Assembly (NCBI GenBank): GCA_942159475.1
Contig: OW804098.1
Location: forward strand, 111,668,620-111,732,619
DNA: 64,000 nucleotides
DNA from: Sthenelais limicola
Taxonomy: Eukaryota > Annelida > Polychaeta > Phyllodocida > Sigalionidae
Direction: 5' to 3'
Shown: piece by piece, positions 33,801 to 46,980 of the stretch
Layout of the letters: every line of letters starts with the position of its first letter
How positions within the stretch are numbered: position 1 is the stretch's first letter
Translations under genes and position numbers: made by a program
The notes under the pieces: model-generated
The model's input: only the letters and a program-made list of their open reading frames with translations
Told to the model about the DNA's origin: nothing
Database searches by the model: none

Positions 33801-34990
33801 TTAAAGGGTCTAATATAAGTTAATATGTCTTTAAACAGTAGTATTGAATCCAAAAATCGGCTAATAAAGTGATTAATTCCCTCGCTTTGGTGTTTTCGGC
33901 TTTTGTTGGAAAATAAAGCCCTCGGCCCTGACGGGCCTTGGGGTTTATTTTCAAACAAATCATTTGTCTTCTAAAATTACCTCTCTTGCCAAATCCCATA
34001 ATTACCAATATGTCGGAACTAATTATATAATAACATTCATATATACACTCCTGTTGCATGCCCCTCCATCTCACATTGCAGGCTGCCCCCCTCCCCCTCT
34101 ACAATTATCGTATTTTGAAGACGTTGAAGAAATGCGGGTCATTCTTCGTAATAATTCAGGGTCAGTAGTTGGGCGAGAAATTAATCAACGCAATACACAG
34201 AGATGTATGCTTCAGATCAGTAGGATCAATTAAAAGAGGTCAAACTAACTCTGATCTTTATTCTTATACTAGACAGATTAGAACGAATACACTGGGCCTG
34301 CGCTGATTGGCTTAGATCTCGCTGGACCAATTAATCAACAGGTTAGATTAGAGATCCAATCAGCCACAGGATAACAATGACAGGAAAATATTAAAACAAG
34401 GTTCAGAGTGACCACTGCCACTCTGACCAATCTCTTTGGGTGTTGATCAGGTCACTGGGTTATCTCCCCTCCCCTCTCCCTCCCACTCTTAATCAGTATC
34501 CCCCCTCCCCTGACCTGGTGGTCAGTCCCTCCCCTCCCTTCCCATGTGATCGACTTTGAGATAACGGTCAGACCTGGACCTCACCTGTACCTTTGGACTT
34601 TGGAATGATAAGAAATCCGCGAGTGTTGTGGCGGTAAGAAAGTGTATTTAGCCTTCTGGCCGGTAGGGGCGTGACGAATGTGCGGCTGAATGAGACTACT
34701 TTAACTTAAAAATTAGACAATTTATGCTTGTCAATTTTACAACGTATTTCATAATCTTTACATCACCTTTTATTAAATCAATGGTATTGTTTACAATTGC
34801 TATTTAAATAACTCTTTATAACCTTCTTCACAACCCATTTAGCTACATTTAGCACAAAAGTGTTAAAACTGTTTTTATCTAACTTTAATCTATTCAATAG
34901 GTTTCCATTGAAATATTATTACTTACATATGGTATTTACCAATGTGATCAGAGATATAACCAACAGTTGTCTTAGCATAAACGAGGCCAT
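27824..34990 (-). CDS. R3: receptor-like membrane protein, ectodomain type alpha, tail type II
   Basis: Exons: signal 34927-34990, A 31774-32001, B 31055-31366, C 28885-29205, D 28592-28670, E 27824-28097; phases 1-1-1-1-2; 425 aa. Signal peptide 1-21 (M-A-S-F-M-L-R-Q-L-L-V...). A and B (22-201) are nearly the R2 ectodomain (shared Y-R-K-Q-A-D-N-Q-Q-L-W-D-V-Q-C-P-D-G-K). C (202-308) has W-K-H-G-D-C-W-R-R-H-Y and a Thr/Pro stalk. D (309-335) is a transmembrane helix ending L-K-C-R. Tail: Q-A-T-Y-V-N-V-E-D-N-D-Y-A-E-V-Y-D-T-P. Y-V-N-V fits the Grb2 SH2 rule (pYxN) and Y-D-T-P the Crk/Nck rule (pYxxP). There is no hydrophobic residue two before these Tyr, so a strict ITIM is not present. The 5' intron carries a 337-bp tandem duplication and the D-E intron a SINE. 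Confidence 0.8.
28276..28459 (+). mobile_element. SINE-like insertion with 13-bp target duplication
   Basis: The segment is flanked by the exact 13-bp repeat ATGTCTATAAATA (28263-28275 and 28460-28472). It begins GGTGAGTGAGTGAG, followed by TTTACGCCCTCATCAACA...ATATCAATGGCGGG, a head resembling repeats known from abalone and other marine invertebrates (from memory). Inside, TCATACCCAGGA occurs twice. It lies in the D-E intron of R3. Confidence 0.65.
32755..33345. repeat. 337-bp tandem duplication
   Basis: Two diverged copies, for example GACTACAGTACACAATGCAA at 32766 and 33103, GGCTATGCCGAAAGTCTCCA in both, and CTAMACCTATTCAG-like ends. It lies in the first intron of R3. Whether it is a dimeric element or a two-unit satellite is unclear. 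Confidence 0.7.
34256..34690. other. C/T-rich intron segment
   Basis: Part of R3 intron 1. Runs such as CCCCTCCCCTCTCCCTCCC around 34465-34540 contrast with the AT-rich surroundings. No coding sign. Confidence 0.35.
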
Positions 34991-35239
34991 GCTTTCTCCT
35001 CACAAATTCACTAGTCCACAGGATTACTCAGCTGCTTCAATATATGATAGAATATTGATTATACATCCAAGTATATGATCACTGAGGGATAGTCCTTTTT
35101 ACCCCATAGAACCCATGACACTACCTCTTCTACTTCAACATAGCTTTAGCCGAATGTTTTCCATCTCAGTTGAGAAAGAGGTCACAATCCTTCCTCGTCA
35201 AACTGGGGTGATTTCATGTGCATTGTGGTTGTTTTTTAC

Positions 35240-35267
35240 TGACCTATGAATATTTATATATTTTATA
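35240..35267 (-). promoter_or_regulatory. R3 core promoter candidate
   Basis: TATAAAATAT (35258-35267) lies about 270 bp upstream of the R3 ATG. TAGGTCAGTA follows, with the initiator-like A at 35240, 27 nt downstream of the TATA start, which is normal spacing. Confidence 0.55.
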
Positions 35268-37289
35268 GATTGACAAACATTGATGGGGACTATTTAAAAT
35301 GATATTTTCATACAGCAACAAGAAGCAACTTACGGTTAATGATGAGAAACATATTTGTTTGATTTTTAAATGTTGACTGGTTATTTTCATAGGTTCAGTG
35401 AAGCCAATTTCTTTTTGTTTCATACAGTGAATAATTTCCTAGACTAAATGTCCAATTGTTTATAACAGATGATTTGGTTTTGATTTTTGCTGAACCTATT
35501 TGACTTAGAGTTAGGGTTGTCATCTCGTTAGGTCGCTTAAAATATACAATCGGCAGCTGTACACATTGTGTAAATTCAGCTATATTAGGCTGAAAGCTAT
35601 AGTAATCCTTGCCATGCACTGATTCACGCACTGTATTGTGATCTCCGCTTTATAACCAGGCATGAAGGCTTTCCCAATCTTCAATTGGAGTAAAAGTTTG
35701 CTGATATATGTCTTGACCACAATTTCACTAATTTCACTAGTTTCCCTTTCCCAAACATTGTGAATAGTATTCTAAAATCCCTTTTTATATATTTTTATAT
35801 AGCAAACTAACTGAATTGTGACTGAATCATATTATAGGTAAACCATATTTCTTCATGAAGCTTTGATTAATTCATTGTATATGATTAGTTTTAACTTTTG
35901 CCATGGTAAGAGATCATAGCTTGAAATTGTGCCATGACCTAAATTATCGGTGATATTTCAAAGTCCAATGTTGTGGTAGAAGAGGAGGTGAAACACATTC
36001 CTAAAATTTGATTCGTGACTGTCTGGATTTTTTACACATAGAACATAGATTCTTTGAGTATGAGAGGAACGTCATTAGTTGTTGCATCATGGGGAAATCC
36101 TATGATAGACTTGTGCACTATAGATCTACTACTTACATTGGTAACCAAAGTATGCACTATTACTAAGACTTGATAAGATTCCTACACTTGATTATGGTCT
36201 TTTTCTGAAATTTACTTCCATTTAATTAAGGCTATTATTAGGCCTCAACTACAGTAGTTAAACCTGGTTTATACTCGGAAAAAAGGGTTTCTCCACTATT
36301 GCTTTATAGGCCTATTCACATTGACAACCAAATCAGACTTTCCAACTTTTTGTTTGGCTAGGCCAAAAGCAGACCAACATATTTCACTCAGAAAGCATTA
36401 GCATAGTTTACAATGTGTACCCAACTCTTGGTTAGTCCAAATCATAAAAGGTCAGACGTACTTAGTATGTTCATCATTCAAAGTCATGGTCCTAATATAG
36501 TATATATTGCACACAAATTCACCACTAGAAATGAAATTAGAAGTTATCTCAGAAGTACTGAAGATCGCAAATGATGACTCGTAATATAGCCTAATTATAC
36601 TAGTCTACTGAAATCACATTTATATATGATGTCTATTGCTCTGTTTGATTCAATTACTTCTTTACCACTTGATATGTACAAGTAATGTATAATATATAAT
36701 TGTTAGTCTCATGTGTTTTGCCCAAGGTAGCGGCCGGGAGATCTGGATATAATCTGGAGGTCTGTTTACCTATTCTATCTATATTTCATGTATTATTATT
36801 TTTTTATTTTTTTTGAAACATGATTTTATTCAGCCTGTCAACAAAGCTGTCCACATCACGAGCATATACATCCAGATCTACATGGCTCGTTTCTTGCTGT
36901 TAAATAGAAAAGATCAAGACCCTCTATGTATTATTATTATTCATGTGTACCCTTTGTACTCACTGAGTTGGAAGAATTAAGTAGTTTCTTATCTGATCCT
37001 ATATCCTATACTGTAGAATTGTCTATACATATGTTTCACGAGAGGTCTTATCAAGCAGTCATCCCATGGTTAGTGTTTCGCACCATCATAATAATTTATT
37101 AATTACAGAATTATCTTGAAATAAGTTTGTTAGATGCAGGTACTGAGCTCTATAAAATCACAAGTTGACTCAAAGGTTTGGTGTACTAAAGTCTTTTATT
37201 AGCTCTAGCTACTGCTCCAAGCTTCTTGTTACTAAGTAGCCTAGTACCTAGGGTACAGCATAATATAAGAACATGACTATCACCTTTAC

Positions 37290-37765
37290 CACACTGTTTA
37301 GCTTAGCTCCTTTAGCAGAAATAAGGTTGTATACTATGATCTATTATTGTATCATTTCTTAACCAGTCTGTTTAGTTAAATTCCTATAGCTGCTCTTTTA
37401 CTAAATTCTGGGGTAGTATACTACCAATTATTGTTGTAAAGTATTTTTCAAGGTGGTTTTGTTCAGCACCTATAGTCTGTATCCGCCAGTCTGTCTAGCA
37501 AGGGTCCATAACTAGTTATACCCTTACTCCTGGATATTATACTAACACAGATCGTTTAATTCAACTTCTATAGCTGGTATTCCATTGTCTTCTGGGGAAG
37601 CACACTATGATATATCAATTGTTGGTTGATGTTTTAAACGGCTGTTTAGTTCAACTCCAATAGCTAGTCTTCTACTCTATCCTGGGGTAGTATACTACCA
37701 CCAACTGTGTTATGATGTTTAAAATCCCAGGTTGTTTAGTTCAGCTCCTATAGCCTATGCTCCAA
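37290..37765. repeat. Degenerate ~90-bp minisatellite, about six units
   Basis: The word GTTTAGTTCAACTCCTATAG and variants recur at about 37296, 37368, 37459, 37553, 37648 and 37732 (steps of 72-95 bp). GGGGTAGTATACTACCA follows in several units. It lies just downstream of the R4 stop. Confidence 0.65.
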
Positions 37766-37865
37766 TACATTCATTTCCTGGAGGATAGGATGGTGGTAAA
37801 CTTTGGAATCATATCCCAGAAGATGAGGTAGTACTCACTAGTACTAGTAGTAGCATATGTTAGAC

Positions 37866-40800
37866 TCATGTGCTGGAGGGTAAGGTAGAATCATATGTTG
37901 GATTATCCACTGAATATTGTGATTTAGCTTTGATCCCTTCTGACTCTTCTGCATGATTATCAGAGCTAGAAAAGGCATCATCATATGGAGACTCCTCGAT
38001 CTGTTTCCTTGTGCTGCGGACAGTATAGTCCCTCTGGGGGATCACCGGTAGTGCTACATCATAATATGATGCGTCATCATCTGAAAAACGATTTGTAAGT
38101 GGCTTCACTGGTCTTTGTTATTTTTATTAGATTCTAATATTTATAAATTGCATTATAAAAATGAATACTATATTCGGGGGGACAATTCTCCAACACGGAG
38201 GAGCATTACATGTGTATAAAGACAACTGAATGTGCCTCATATATCAATTAAGATTTAGAGTCCTGTACATTTGATGATTTGATGGACAATAATAAAGCAT
38301 GCGGGATTTGAAGACTACTGGTTTGTAAATCAATTTGTGGGGCCTGCCTTGATGGGACATTACATTGGTGCCCTTACCAGGATCAACAGTAGAGTTGACT
38401 GAGTTGTCTCTAGCCGGTAGATGCGGCAGACTGTGACTCTCTGTGTAGATGTTTTCATGCCTTGGAGGAGGAGGGTCTGGTGCATGGTTTGTAGCGACAG
38501 AGTCTTCCCTCTTGGATTTGCAAATAAACCCTCTGGAAAAGAGATACAACCACCATTATTGGAATTCTTGCAAGAATACATAATGAACATGTACCCGATA
38601 AAGGGTACATCATAGCCTGAAAGCTAGTGATTGAATACAAATTACCTAACCTAAAAATAACAGTTTTCTAATTCATCATCAAACCTCTAACCAAGAACCT
38701 GGGCATAAGATATACAAGCAGCTTACCTTACATCAATACATAATGAACATGACACATGGTGAAAAAAGCAAAGACCACAAACCACAAAGTAGACAATAGA
38801 CAGGTGGAAAGGACAGAAACGAACCACTGACAAGTGAGTGGTGGTTAAAGATAACAAGGGCAATAAATAATCCAGAGCTTCAGCATGAGTTTGGCATGAT
38901 GAAAACGGGACAATATTGAGAATGATCTAAGGAAATTCACAGTCAATTGTCTATAGTTATTTTAGTTAAAAATTAAGGTCTTACTTGTGTTTAAGGATGC
39001 ATATTGTTACAATTAGGAGTACAATAAGAAGAATCACAATAACCACTGCAGCTGCTATTACAGCCCCTGCAAATTAGACAAATGGAAGACAATTACCAAA
39101 AGTTAGTACTACGGTCCCCTTTCCACTTTTATAATGAAATCAATGCTGTGCTTTGAGTTAACCTTGCTGAATTAGCATGATTATTGATATTCATTATCAT
39201 ATGATTATAACTATATTCCATGTTCATGAATACAGGTCTCCATTAACTTTGCTATTAAATGTTATTTCACCCCACAACCTAAATTTTAAAAAATACCCAC
39301 TGTGGTCTTTAGTTGAAGAAGATTCTCCAGCCTGGTCTGTCATTGATGTTGCTTGGGTGCTGGATGGTTCATTGGTTGTTTTTTTTGTGGTAGAAATAGA
39401 AGGCAGTACTGTTGATGTAAGATGCGTTGTTACTTGCCTTACATCTATTGTAGAAAAAGCAGGCATTAATGTTGGTGGTGGAAATGTTGGCATAACTGGA
39501 GGTCCTCTGGTGGCATCTGTACACCAATGGGGTGCTGTATCAAGTTCAGGCTCAGTGTAGCGTCTCCTCCAACAGTCCCCATGTTTCCAGTTCCATTCAG
39601 GCAGGGATGAACGACCATTTTGACCAAGTACTGCAAAGTATGATGAAAATTATATTGAGATGGTAGGAATATTTATTCACATAGAAAGTGCAAAAAGGAT
39701 CAATTTCTCCACACTGCGAACATGCATTGATACAATTTCATAGCTATGATAATCACACAGAAGAACCAAACAGGATCAGACCTATTCAGCATTCAACATT
39801 CAACATTCTGTTGAGAATCCAACATACAGCGTTACGCTCTAGCACAGGAGTTCTAAAGTGTAAAACATCGATGAAAATCTTAATTGGCTTAGACCAGGCA
39901 GGCCTAAAATTGACAACCTCCATTGTCATCTTCTTACTGAGATAATCATCATGATCTGTCCTGTAACCACTGGAGAACAGACACATCCATTCTCCATCTT
40001 GTTGTAGTTTCAGGTGGCTGTCTGTCAGACTGCAAAGTCAATACCTGTTCATTCCTTGAAAATTAGATCATGGTGAAAAACTACATAAATAACTATGTAG
40101 TAGGAAACCCAAAACAATGAGAATGTTGTAGGGTTGTTTTATTGGGCCTCGGACGATTTGGGCTACAAGTGTCCTTTATCAAGGGGATTGGTTGATTATA
40201 CATTGAGGGAGATGCTACCAAAGTGGTGGAATGTACAGTATTGTTTCCATGGTCATGGCAGGGGTCCAGAAATAGAGAAATCAGAATTTTTGCTAATTTA
40301 ACTATACTTAAATTTTGTTTCTCTATATTATATATATAGACCCAATAACAGTGGTTGGTAAATAATTTGTAGTAAAAAACTACAGAAATATTACTACAAA
40401 TTTATGGAGTTTTCCACCATGGCTGCCTGTTTCCTGTAAGGGTAAAACTGGTAGATATTGGGCTATAAGAGGGAAACCCGATGGAATTGACCAAAAATCT
40501 GTGGAGAAACTCCCAACTTTGAATGGATGATCTCCCAATCTAGAAAACTGTACACTGTCCCCTTCTCTTTTGTTTCTACAAGACTGCATAAAAGTGGCAG
40601 TGGTACATTTTAGAGAGCTACCAAAATCCTTTCATGCAGTTGTTTCAGCAGATAATTAATTACAAAAAAAAGAACTCTTGACAATATATCATTAAATTGG
40701 TGAGATGAATTCTCACAGTTTCCTCCTATACACAGCCTAGTCCTTTTCACGTATATATATGAATTCATCAGAAATATATACAAATCATTGTGGTACTTAC

Positions 40801-43800
40801 CCTCATATCCTATGACAAATCTTTGTGTCCTATAAGGATTATTCAATACAGCTCTAGTGGCACCAAGGTCTTGAGACAAGCCTGGATACAGTGCAACATA
40901 GGATGTTCCAATATCCCAGTACATTTGTCCAACTACCATGTAAGTGTAAGTATAAATAATACGTGGTGGGTTTGATATTAATGTAAAACTTGATCCTGGG
41001 TGCTCAACGCAACCAATAATATAACCACATGTTTCACTACTGACATAAGCTGTCTGTTGATTGTTGTAACGACCTAGACAGCTCCTGTGTATGAGGTTTG
41101 CTGAAATATGGGAAAAGAAAACAATTACTACCCTTACTTGACGGGAGAAATCATGGATACGGGTCAGATTTTCCAAAAATGTACAATTTGCCTTCTCCAA
41201 TCCTCTCAAATAGCCCACAATTAAGACAAAAATGAACTTCAAAATGCAATTTAATATAACAGAACTGATACTCTAAATCAATCTGATACCAAATACACTC
41301 AGATATACCCAGTAATCTTCATTTGTCAGCCTAATTTAGGTGAATTTCCTAAATGTGTACAGCTGCCAATTGTACATTTTCTGAAAATCTGACCCATACA
41401 CAGACATCTGCTTCTCAATTATCAACATCAGACAATTTTGATTACTGTTAAAAACAATAACCCCAAAAACCACCAAAGTTCAAAATTCAGTCATTTATAA
41501 ATGCCAAGTAGAATGGAATAAACTTGCCACTGATGCACATAAAATTTCAGATAGACACGCTTTTAGCTCCTATATCAAAGACAAAATGGGGTGATGGATG
41601 GAGTCACATACCTGACAAATACTTGACAAAATCCTAATATAAACTTGATATATATATAACTGTCTGTTATTATTACTGTATTAAATGTACGCTCTGTTTT
41701 GGGTACTTTTCGCCACACAAACTATGTTGAACGTCTTGTTGCATCCTTTTATCGTACTTGTTCTGTTCTGTATCCCTGTCATACCATGTCAGTCACATTA
41801 CTCTTGTCATGTTTACTTGCTTTTATTAGTTACTATGTCACACTTATTTAACACCAGTCTGACAAAACTAGCTTATGTAGTACTTTTTCAACAAACGTCC
41901 TTCTAATAATAAGAACATATTTACCATGTATAGTGCTAAACAGAATGCCTGTGTGTAGGACCAGGAGATGGATGTATACTCTTCCATCTCCTCCATGAAT
42001 GTATAACATTAGAACACTTACCCGGTACACAATGAAATATCTTCACAAAGTCCATGGGATGTTTGTAATTAATGTTAGTTTCACTGAATGTAAAGGTCTT
42101 TTTCCCAACATAAGCTGTATAGAACTCATTAAGTATATGTTCAGTATATAATACAGAGTTAGTTGTGGCTACTACAGGTGCTATGAGCTTCCCATCAGGA
42201 CAGTGGACCTCCCACAACCGTTGTTCTCCTTCCTTTTGCCTGTAACCTAAATAGTGAAAAAGCATGTTTTAACATTGGTTTGCAGGAAACACCCTTCATG
42301 AGTACATACATAAAGCATTTCATTTACCTTGTAGAAGGTAAACCCATGTCTTTGTTGCTTTTTTGTGTGATTATAATGTGTCAAATTATTTTTTATGAAA
42401 GTACAATATTTACATAATTAAATTGAATATGTTCACATTAGAAATAAGCTGCATTGAATTTTCATTCCAATTTTTATATCTATTCGAGTTGACATATTTC
42501 ATAGCACATGCATATATTCAATATTCATATGAAATTTATTTCACACTTTTTCGGCCAAATGAATGAGTCAGTGGTTTGGTTTATGGATCTTATATATTGA
42601 TTTAATATGAATATGAATGCAAATGTAAGAGACAATTTAGAACTTATCCGTCCGGTTGATATACATGTTACAATTTATGCGGATGATACAGCTGTAACGG
42701 TAACAGGATCTAATGTGAATGAATGTATTACTGCCTCACAACTATCCACAAATGCCATCAGTAAATGGATGAACGATAACAAACTAAGACTGAACGCTGA
42801 CAAATCTCAACTTCAGATCCTTGGTTCGAAGCATAAATTGAAGCATATTGACCCTGATAACGTTGGTAAAAACTATGTTGATGGCAGAGTAATTAAACCT
42901 GCCAGAAATGTGATTCGACTGTCACTTTCAGAAGATGAGATTCGCCCTACAATCAAAGGTAAATGTATTAGCTAGACTGAGGTCGTGCCTTGATAACAGA
43001 ATTACTGCACTAATTGTGAAGAGTCATGTGTACTCACTTGCGGATTATGGGAATGTTTTCTGTAAAATGGCAACAGCTAGCAATATTAAGAAAGTCCAGA
43101 GCATTCTAAACAGAGCTGTTCGCTTGGTTTATTATAACAAAGATAAAAGATTAGAAGATATTTGTACTATGTGTTTCAGAAAGAGGGGAGAAGTTGCTAT
43201 TTTGAACCTAATGTTTAATTTTAAAGATGATCCAACAAAAGTCAAGGACATGCCCCGTGCTACACGTCAGGCTGAAGGTATAAACTTAATTCAAACTAAC
43301 CCAAGATCTGAGAAATTATTGAGGTCGCCACACACACAAGGGCCAAGAGAGTGGAATAAATTAGCGCCACAGTTGAAATTACTTTCGTGGCCGAAACTGA
43401 AACAACATCTAAAAGAGGTAGAATTAAATGTGGGTTGAGACTGTAGAATTGTAACCTGTCGACTGGGGAACCGAAATAGGTCTAGGAATTGTTACTGGAC
43501 TGATAGTGAATAATATGAGAGTATGACGGCTGTGAAACAGCCAAAAATCGGTGTTGCCAGAAGAAATACTTGTTTTTATCTTACTGCGAACAAATCATAT
43601 GCATTGTTTTGATTCATTTTGAGGCAAAAAATACAAAAAAATAATAATAGTGTATGTATTTAATAAGCGATGACCGAATGAAGAAGTCGTTGTAGTATCG
43701 ATGAAAGACTGAATAAGATCTGATGCGAAAGGCTGAATAAGATCTGATACTTAACTTGTACTGTACTTAAATGTTTAAATGTATAATGCTTTTGTATTGA

Positions 43801-44552
43801 TTAGTTAAATATCATTTTCACTTGAGGATGAGACGTATCACTGTTGTGAATATCTGCCAATAAAATTGTTTAAAAAAAAATGAATGTAAAATTCGGGCGA
43901 GATTAAAGGCTTAATGGTAGTATAAGAGATAATGAATAGTCATGAAATTAAATGATTCTATTAATCAAATTCCGGCTAGTTACAAAGTATAACGCATTGG
44001 GCTATGTAATAGAATAAGTATGTAATTATTCCAGATTGGACCATACAAAGATTGGAGGAATTAGGACATCCTTCTTCTAGTCTAGATTCAGAAATGACTG
44101 AAGTGATAATGCATAGGTCAGATTTGTGATACCTCGCATTCTCAAAACAGTCAAAAAGAAATAGTAGTAATGGTTTAATTGAACTTAAATTAATTAATTA
44201 ATTACTGACATCTAGTAAATCATATCTCTATAATTATTTGATCACAATCCACTCATGTATACTAATAATATAACTATTCCATCATAAAAATATTCTTTAC
44301 CATTATATTTTATACCTCCTTGATACATACTATCTATGTAACTCTAACTGATGTTTTAAAATATACTACTTCCTCTGTCTATCATCTTGATAACTTATAC
44401 CCCGTCTACAACACATATGATCAGCACTCAGTTAACTTCATACAAATATACCATGTTCTGACTGTGTACAATAATCAATGATACTTACATATTGTATTTA
44501 CCAATGAGATCAGAGTCATAACAAACAGATGTCTCAGCATAAAGAACTCCAT
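37866..44552 (-). CDS. R4: receptor-like membrane protein, ectodomain type beta, tail type I
   Basis: Exons: signal 44489-44552, A 42022-42246, B 40801-41100, C 39301-39630, D 38985-39066, E 38378-38532, F 37866-38080; phases 1-1-1-1-2-1; 456 aa, or 484 if the optional exon 39938-40021 is used. Signal peptide 1-21 (M-E-F-F-M-L-R-H-L-F-V...). A and B (22-196) start C-Y-R-Q-K-E-G-E-Q-R-L-W-E-V-H-C and resemble R5 and R6. C (197-306) has W-N-W-K-H-G-D-C-W-R-R-R-Y, then a Thr/Ser stalk. D (307-334) is the transmembrane helix ending K-H-K. The tail has D-A-S-Y-Y-D-V-A-L-P, Y-D-D-A-F and V-D-N-P-T-Y (NPxY, a PTB-binding or endocytosis motif). The TM and tail match R2, not the neighbour R5. A LINE piece sits antisense in intron 1. 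Confidence 0.8.
39938..40021 (-). CDS. R4 optional exon X (28 aa)
   Basis: Lies in the B-C intron. Acceptor TCTGACAG| and donor CTCA|GTAAGA give an 84-nt phase 1-1 exon that would insert in frame between B and C. It encodes D-S-H-L-K-L-Q-Q-D-G-E-W-M-C-L-F-S-S-G-Y followed by R-T-D-H-D-D-Y-L. Counterparts in R5 (49358-49438) and R6 (62246-62326) are 81 nt and keep the frame. Not seen in R2 or R3. Confidence 0.4.
42607..43440 (+). pseudogene. Broken LINE reverse transcriptase, antisense in R4 intron 1
   Basis: The first frame holds the catalytic I-Y-A-D-D-T box and the following K-W-M-N-D-N-K-L-R-L-N-A-D-K-S-Q block. A frameshift near 42940-42970 leads to the thumb and C-terminus (D-Y-G-N-V-F...L-N-R-A-V-R-L-V-Y...L-L-R-S-P-H-T-Q-G-P-R-E-W-N-K-L). 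It is 5'-truncated and disabled, and differs in sequence from the LINE copies at 4.2 and 19.4 kb. Confidence 0.8.
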
Positions 44553-46980
44553 CTATTCCTTTTTACTAGTCCACTAGTTCACCAAAACTATTGCTTCTAA
44601 ATAGGTTATTTCACTGATGTAACATCCCAGTATATAATCACAGACAGATAATCCTTTTTACCGTAATATAACACATGACACCACCTCTTCAACGTCAACT
44701 TAGCTTAATGTATTCCTAGTTGAGAAGTAGGTCATAGTACTGTATTGTCATGTGGAGGGAATGTATTGTAGCTGTCCCTACTGGCCTATTTAATTTGTAG
44801 TTCTATCTTTGTCTATTTTATACATTGCCAAACATTGATCAGGACAATTTAAAACTGTTTCATAATTATTCTAACGAGAAGGTACATGAGGTAAATGATC
44901 AGGAAAAATGTTTGTTTGTTTCGTAAATTTTGATTGGCAATTCTGACGAGTAAAGACAACTGGTTTCTTGTTTCATTAATAGAATAATGTCCTGAACTGA
45001 ATTTCCAATTGCTTATAATAAAAAATGTATCTTGTATCTATAAGTTATACTAAAGGTACACCAGTGTCAACACGATTACACAAACTGCCTATTCAATATC
45101 AAATAATCTTGTGGTAGCTATAGAAATCCCCGTCATGCCCCATATATATTCTTTTTTACAGACTACTACCCTGACGTAAGCACCCTGTGATTTTTGTCAT
45201 TTTGTTTGCCAAATATAGTGGCAATAAAAATAATATCTCCTATATTTTTCAAGCAAAACATTTAGTAAATGGTCAGATTTCTATGAGAAGTAGAACAAAA
45301 TGGCTCTACCATCCAACTGCCGGAGGCACTTGAACATTACAAATTGATATAATGGACAGAACAGGTTGAATAATGGTATTTTTCTCCATTTTGAATGAGT
45401 TGATCTCATCTCTCTTGAAAGCTAACCATAAGGATAGTACTGTAGACTTCACGTTGTTAACCAACTCCTGGGCTAAGCGTAACATACTAGTGGATTCACT
45501 AATGTGTTGATGCAGCTCTATATGGGACGAGGTGATGAGTACATCTACAGTGGTTGAGTCTTGGGAAATTCCAATGAAGACTAGTATCTATAGGTCTGCT
45601 ACTTATATTTGTGACAGAGGTATAAATAATTTCTATAATGAAGATCAAAGACTATTTGTGACGTGTTTCAGGAACACATGGCATTATTGATAATTTTCAA
45701 AGAGTTTTATTAACAGTATCTTTTTGTTGGAATGTTTGTATGTCGTGCTTGAGGGTGTATAGTTACATGTACCAAATTTCAAGACTATGTATTAAATATA
45801 TTCTTGCATTTCCAAAGTCATCCTATAGAGTATATTTAGCCTCTTTGCTAGTGATTGTCCAGCCAAAGAAATTGCAAACTGCTTTTTTCAAAAATAAAAA
45901 TATCAAACTTAAAATCTAAATAAGTATTATTATGTCCTACTCTTTGCTATTGATTTGATGTCATTTTTTCAAATATGATCATGTCTCAAAATCCATCCTT
46001 TGGGACTTCTGACAAATTTCCCTGTGAGACATAACATTTCTAAAATCCCACTCATTAACAGACCTACACTGACTTCAGATACTTCAAAATAGAATCCTGA
46101 AACTAATAGAGTCCCATCGAGAGAGTGTGTAGGAGACTCATAGAAAAAAAGGCTCCTTCCATTATTATTGAAGAAGGTTGCAGATGGCTCACCAAATGGC
46201 CCAGAACCTGTCTAACATATATCTGAAATCAATTAATACTAGGAATTTTGACCAACGGAAAAAAGATTATACAACAAATCATCCCTATAAACGAACAAGT
46301 AAAAGAATCAATCTTCAATAGGATCCCCTATATTAGTGGAACAAAGTACCAACGGCGGCCCACCTGACCCTAGATAAACGCAGTTTTACCCTTTAGAGCT
46401 GACAGCATTCATTGAATGCAGCAGTTTTGTCCTCTACAAATGAGATTGTAAGTTAGATCAAAGTGTCTGATAACCTTTCTGCTGCTGGAGAACCCTTTCA
46501 TTGCAGTCATCAACTGTTCTAATCTAATCTAATCTAATTTGAGTTTCTTGAATGTACTTCAATTAATTTTAAGCTCATCTTTGTTTCTAATTTTATGCAC
46601 TACAAACACCTTTCTTCAGGGAAAATTTGGGTTTCGCAGCTTTTGCTTTCATATCTTATGTTTAAACAGCATGTATTCAGAAATGGCTATTATTTTGACA
46701 TCCCTCTCTCTCCGACTCAGGGTCCAGAGGAAGACCACTGTTATGGTCATCTGGGGAGCTGAGATGTGGAACTGATAATAGAACAATTATTTATATAGCT
46801 CAAAACCCAAATTAAAATGATATAAAAGAGCAACAACAAATTTAATTACAGAGAAATGGTCAATAATTGTGTAACAACTATGATTTTTATTTAGAAAACT
46901 TTTATTCAATTCTAGGATGCCAACAAGAACGAATTCTCCTTTTCATTTTCAGGATGCGAACAATGTTATTATTGGAGGTT
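44553..46980. other. Spacer between R4 and R5, partly segmentally duplicated
   Basis: Next to R4 lies its duplicated 5' flank. From about 45155 to 46980 the sequence is the 3' flank of R5 and matches 58909-59909, the 3' flank of R6, except that about 1 kb (roughly 45405-46440) has no counterpart there. It contains a (TCTAA)n run at 46513-46535 and a LINE-like 3' end (CTCAGGGTCCAGAGGAAGACC near 46716). No gene. Confidence 0.5.
44782..44822 (-). promoter_or_regulatory. R4 core promoter candidate
   Basis: TATAAAATAG (44813-44822) lies about 265 bp upstream of the R4 ATG. TAGGCCAGTAGGGA follows with its A at 44782, 40 nt downstream of the TATA start. The same block precedes R5. Confidence 0.5.

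Larger units (their letters stand above)
34991..37865. other. Spacer between R3 and R4
   Basis: The part up to about 36450 is the duplicated receptor 5' flank. It keeps the uninterrupted counterpart of the element 2 insertion site (GGGTTTCTCCACTATTG near 36284, then TATAGGCCTATTCACATT). The part next to R4 holds a minisatellite. No gene. Confidence 0.5.
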
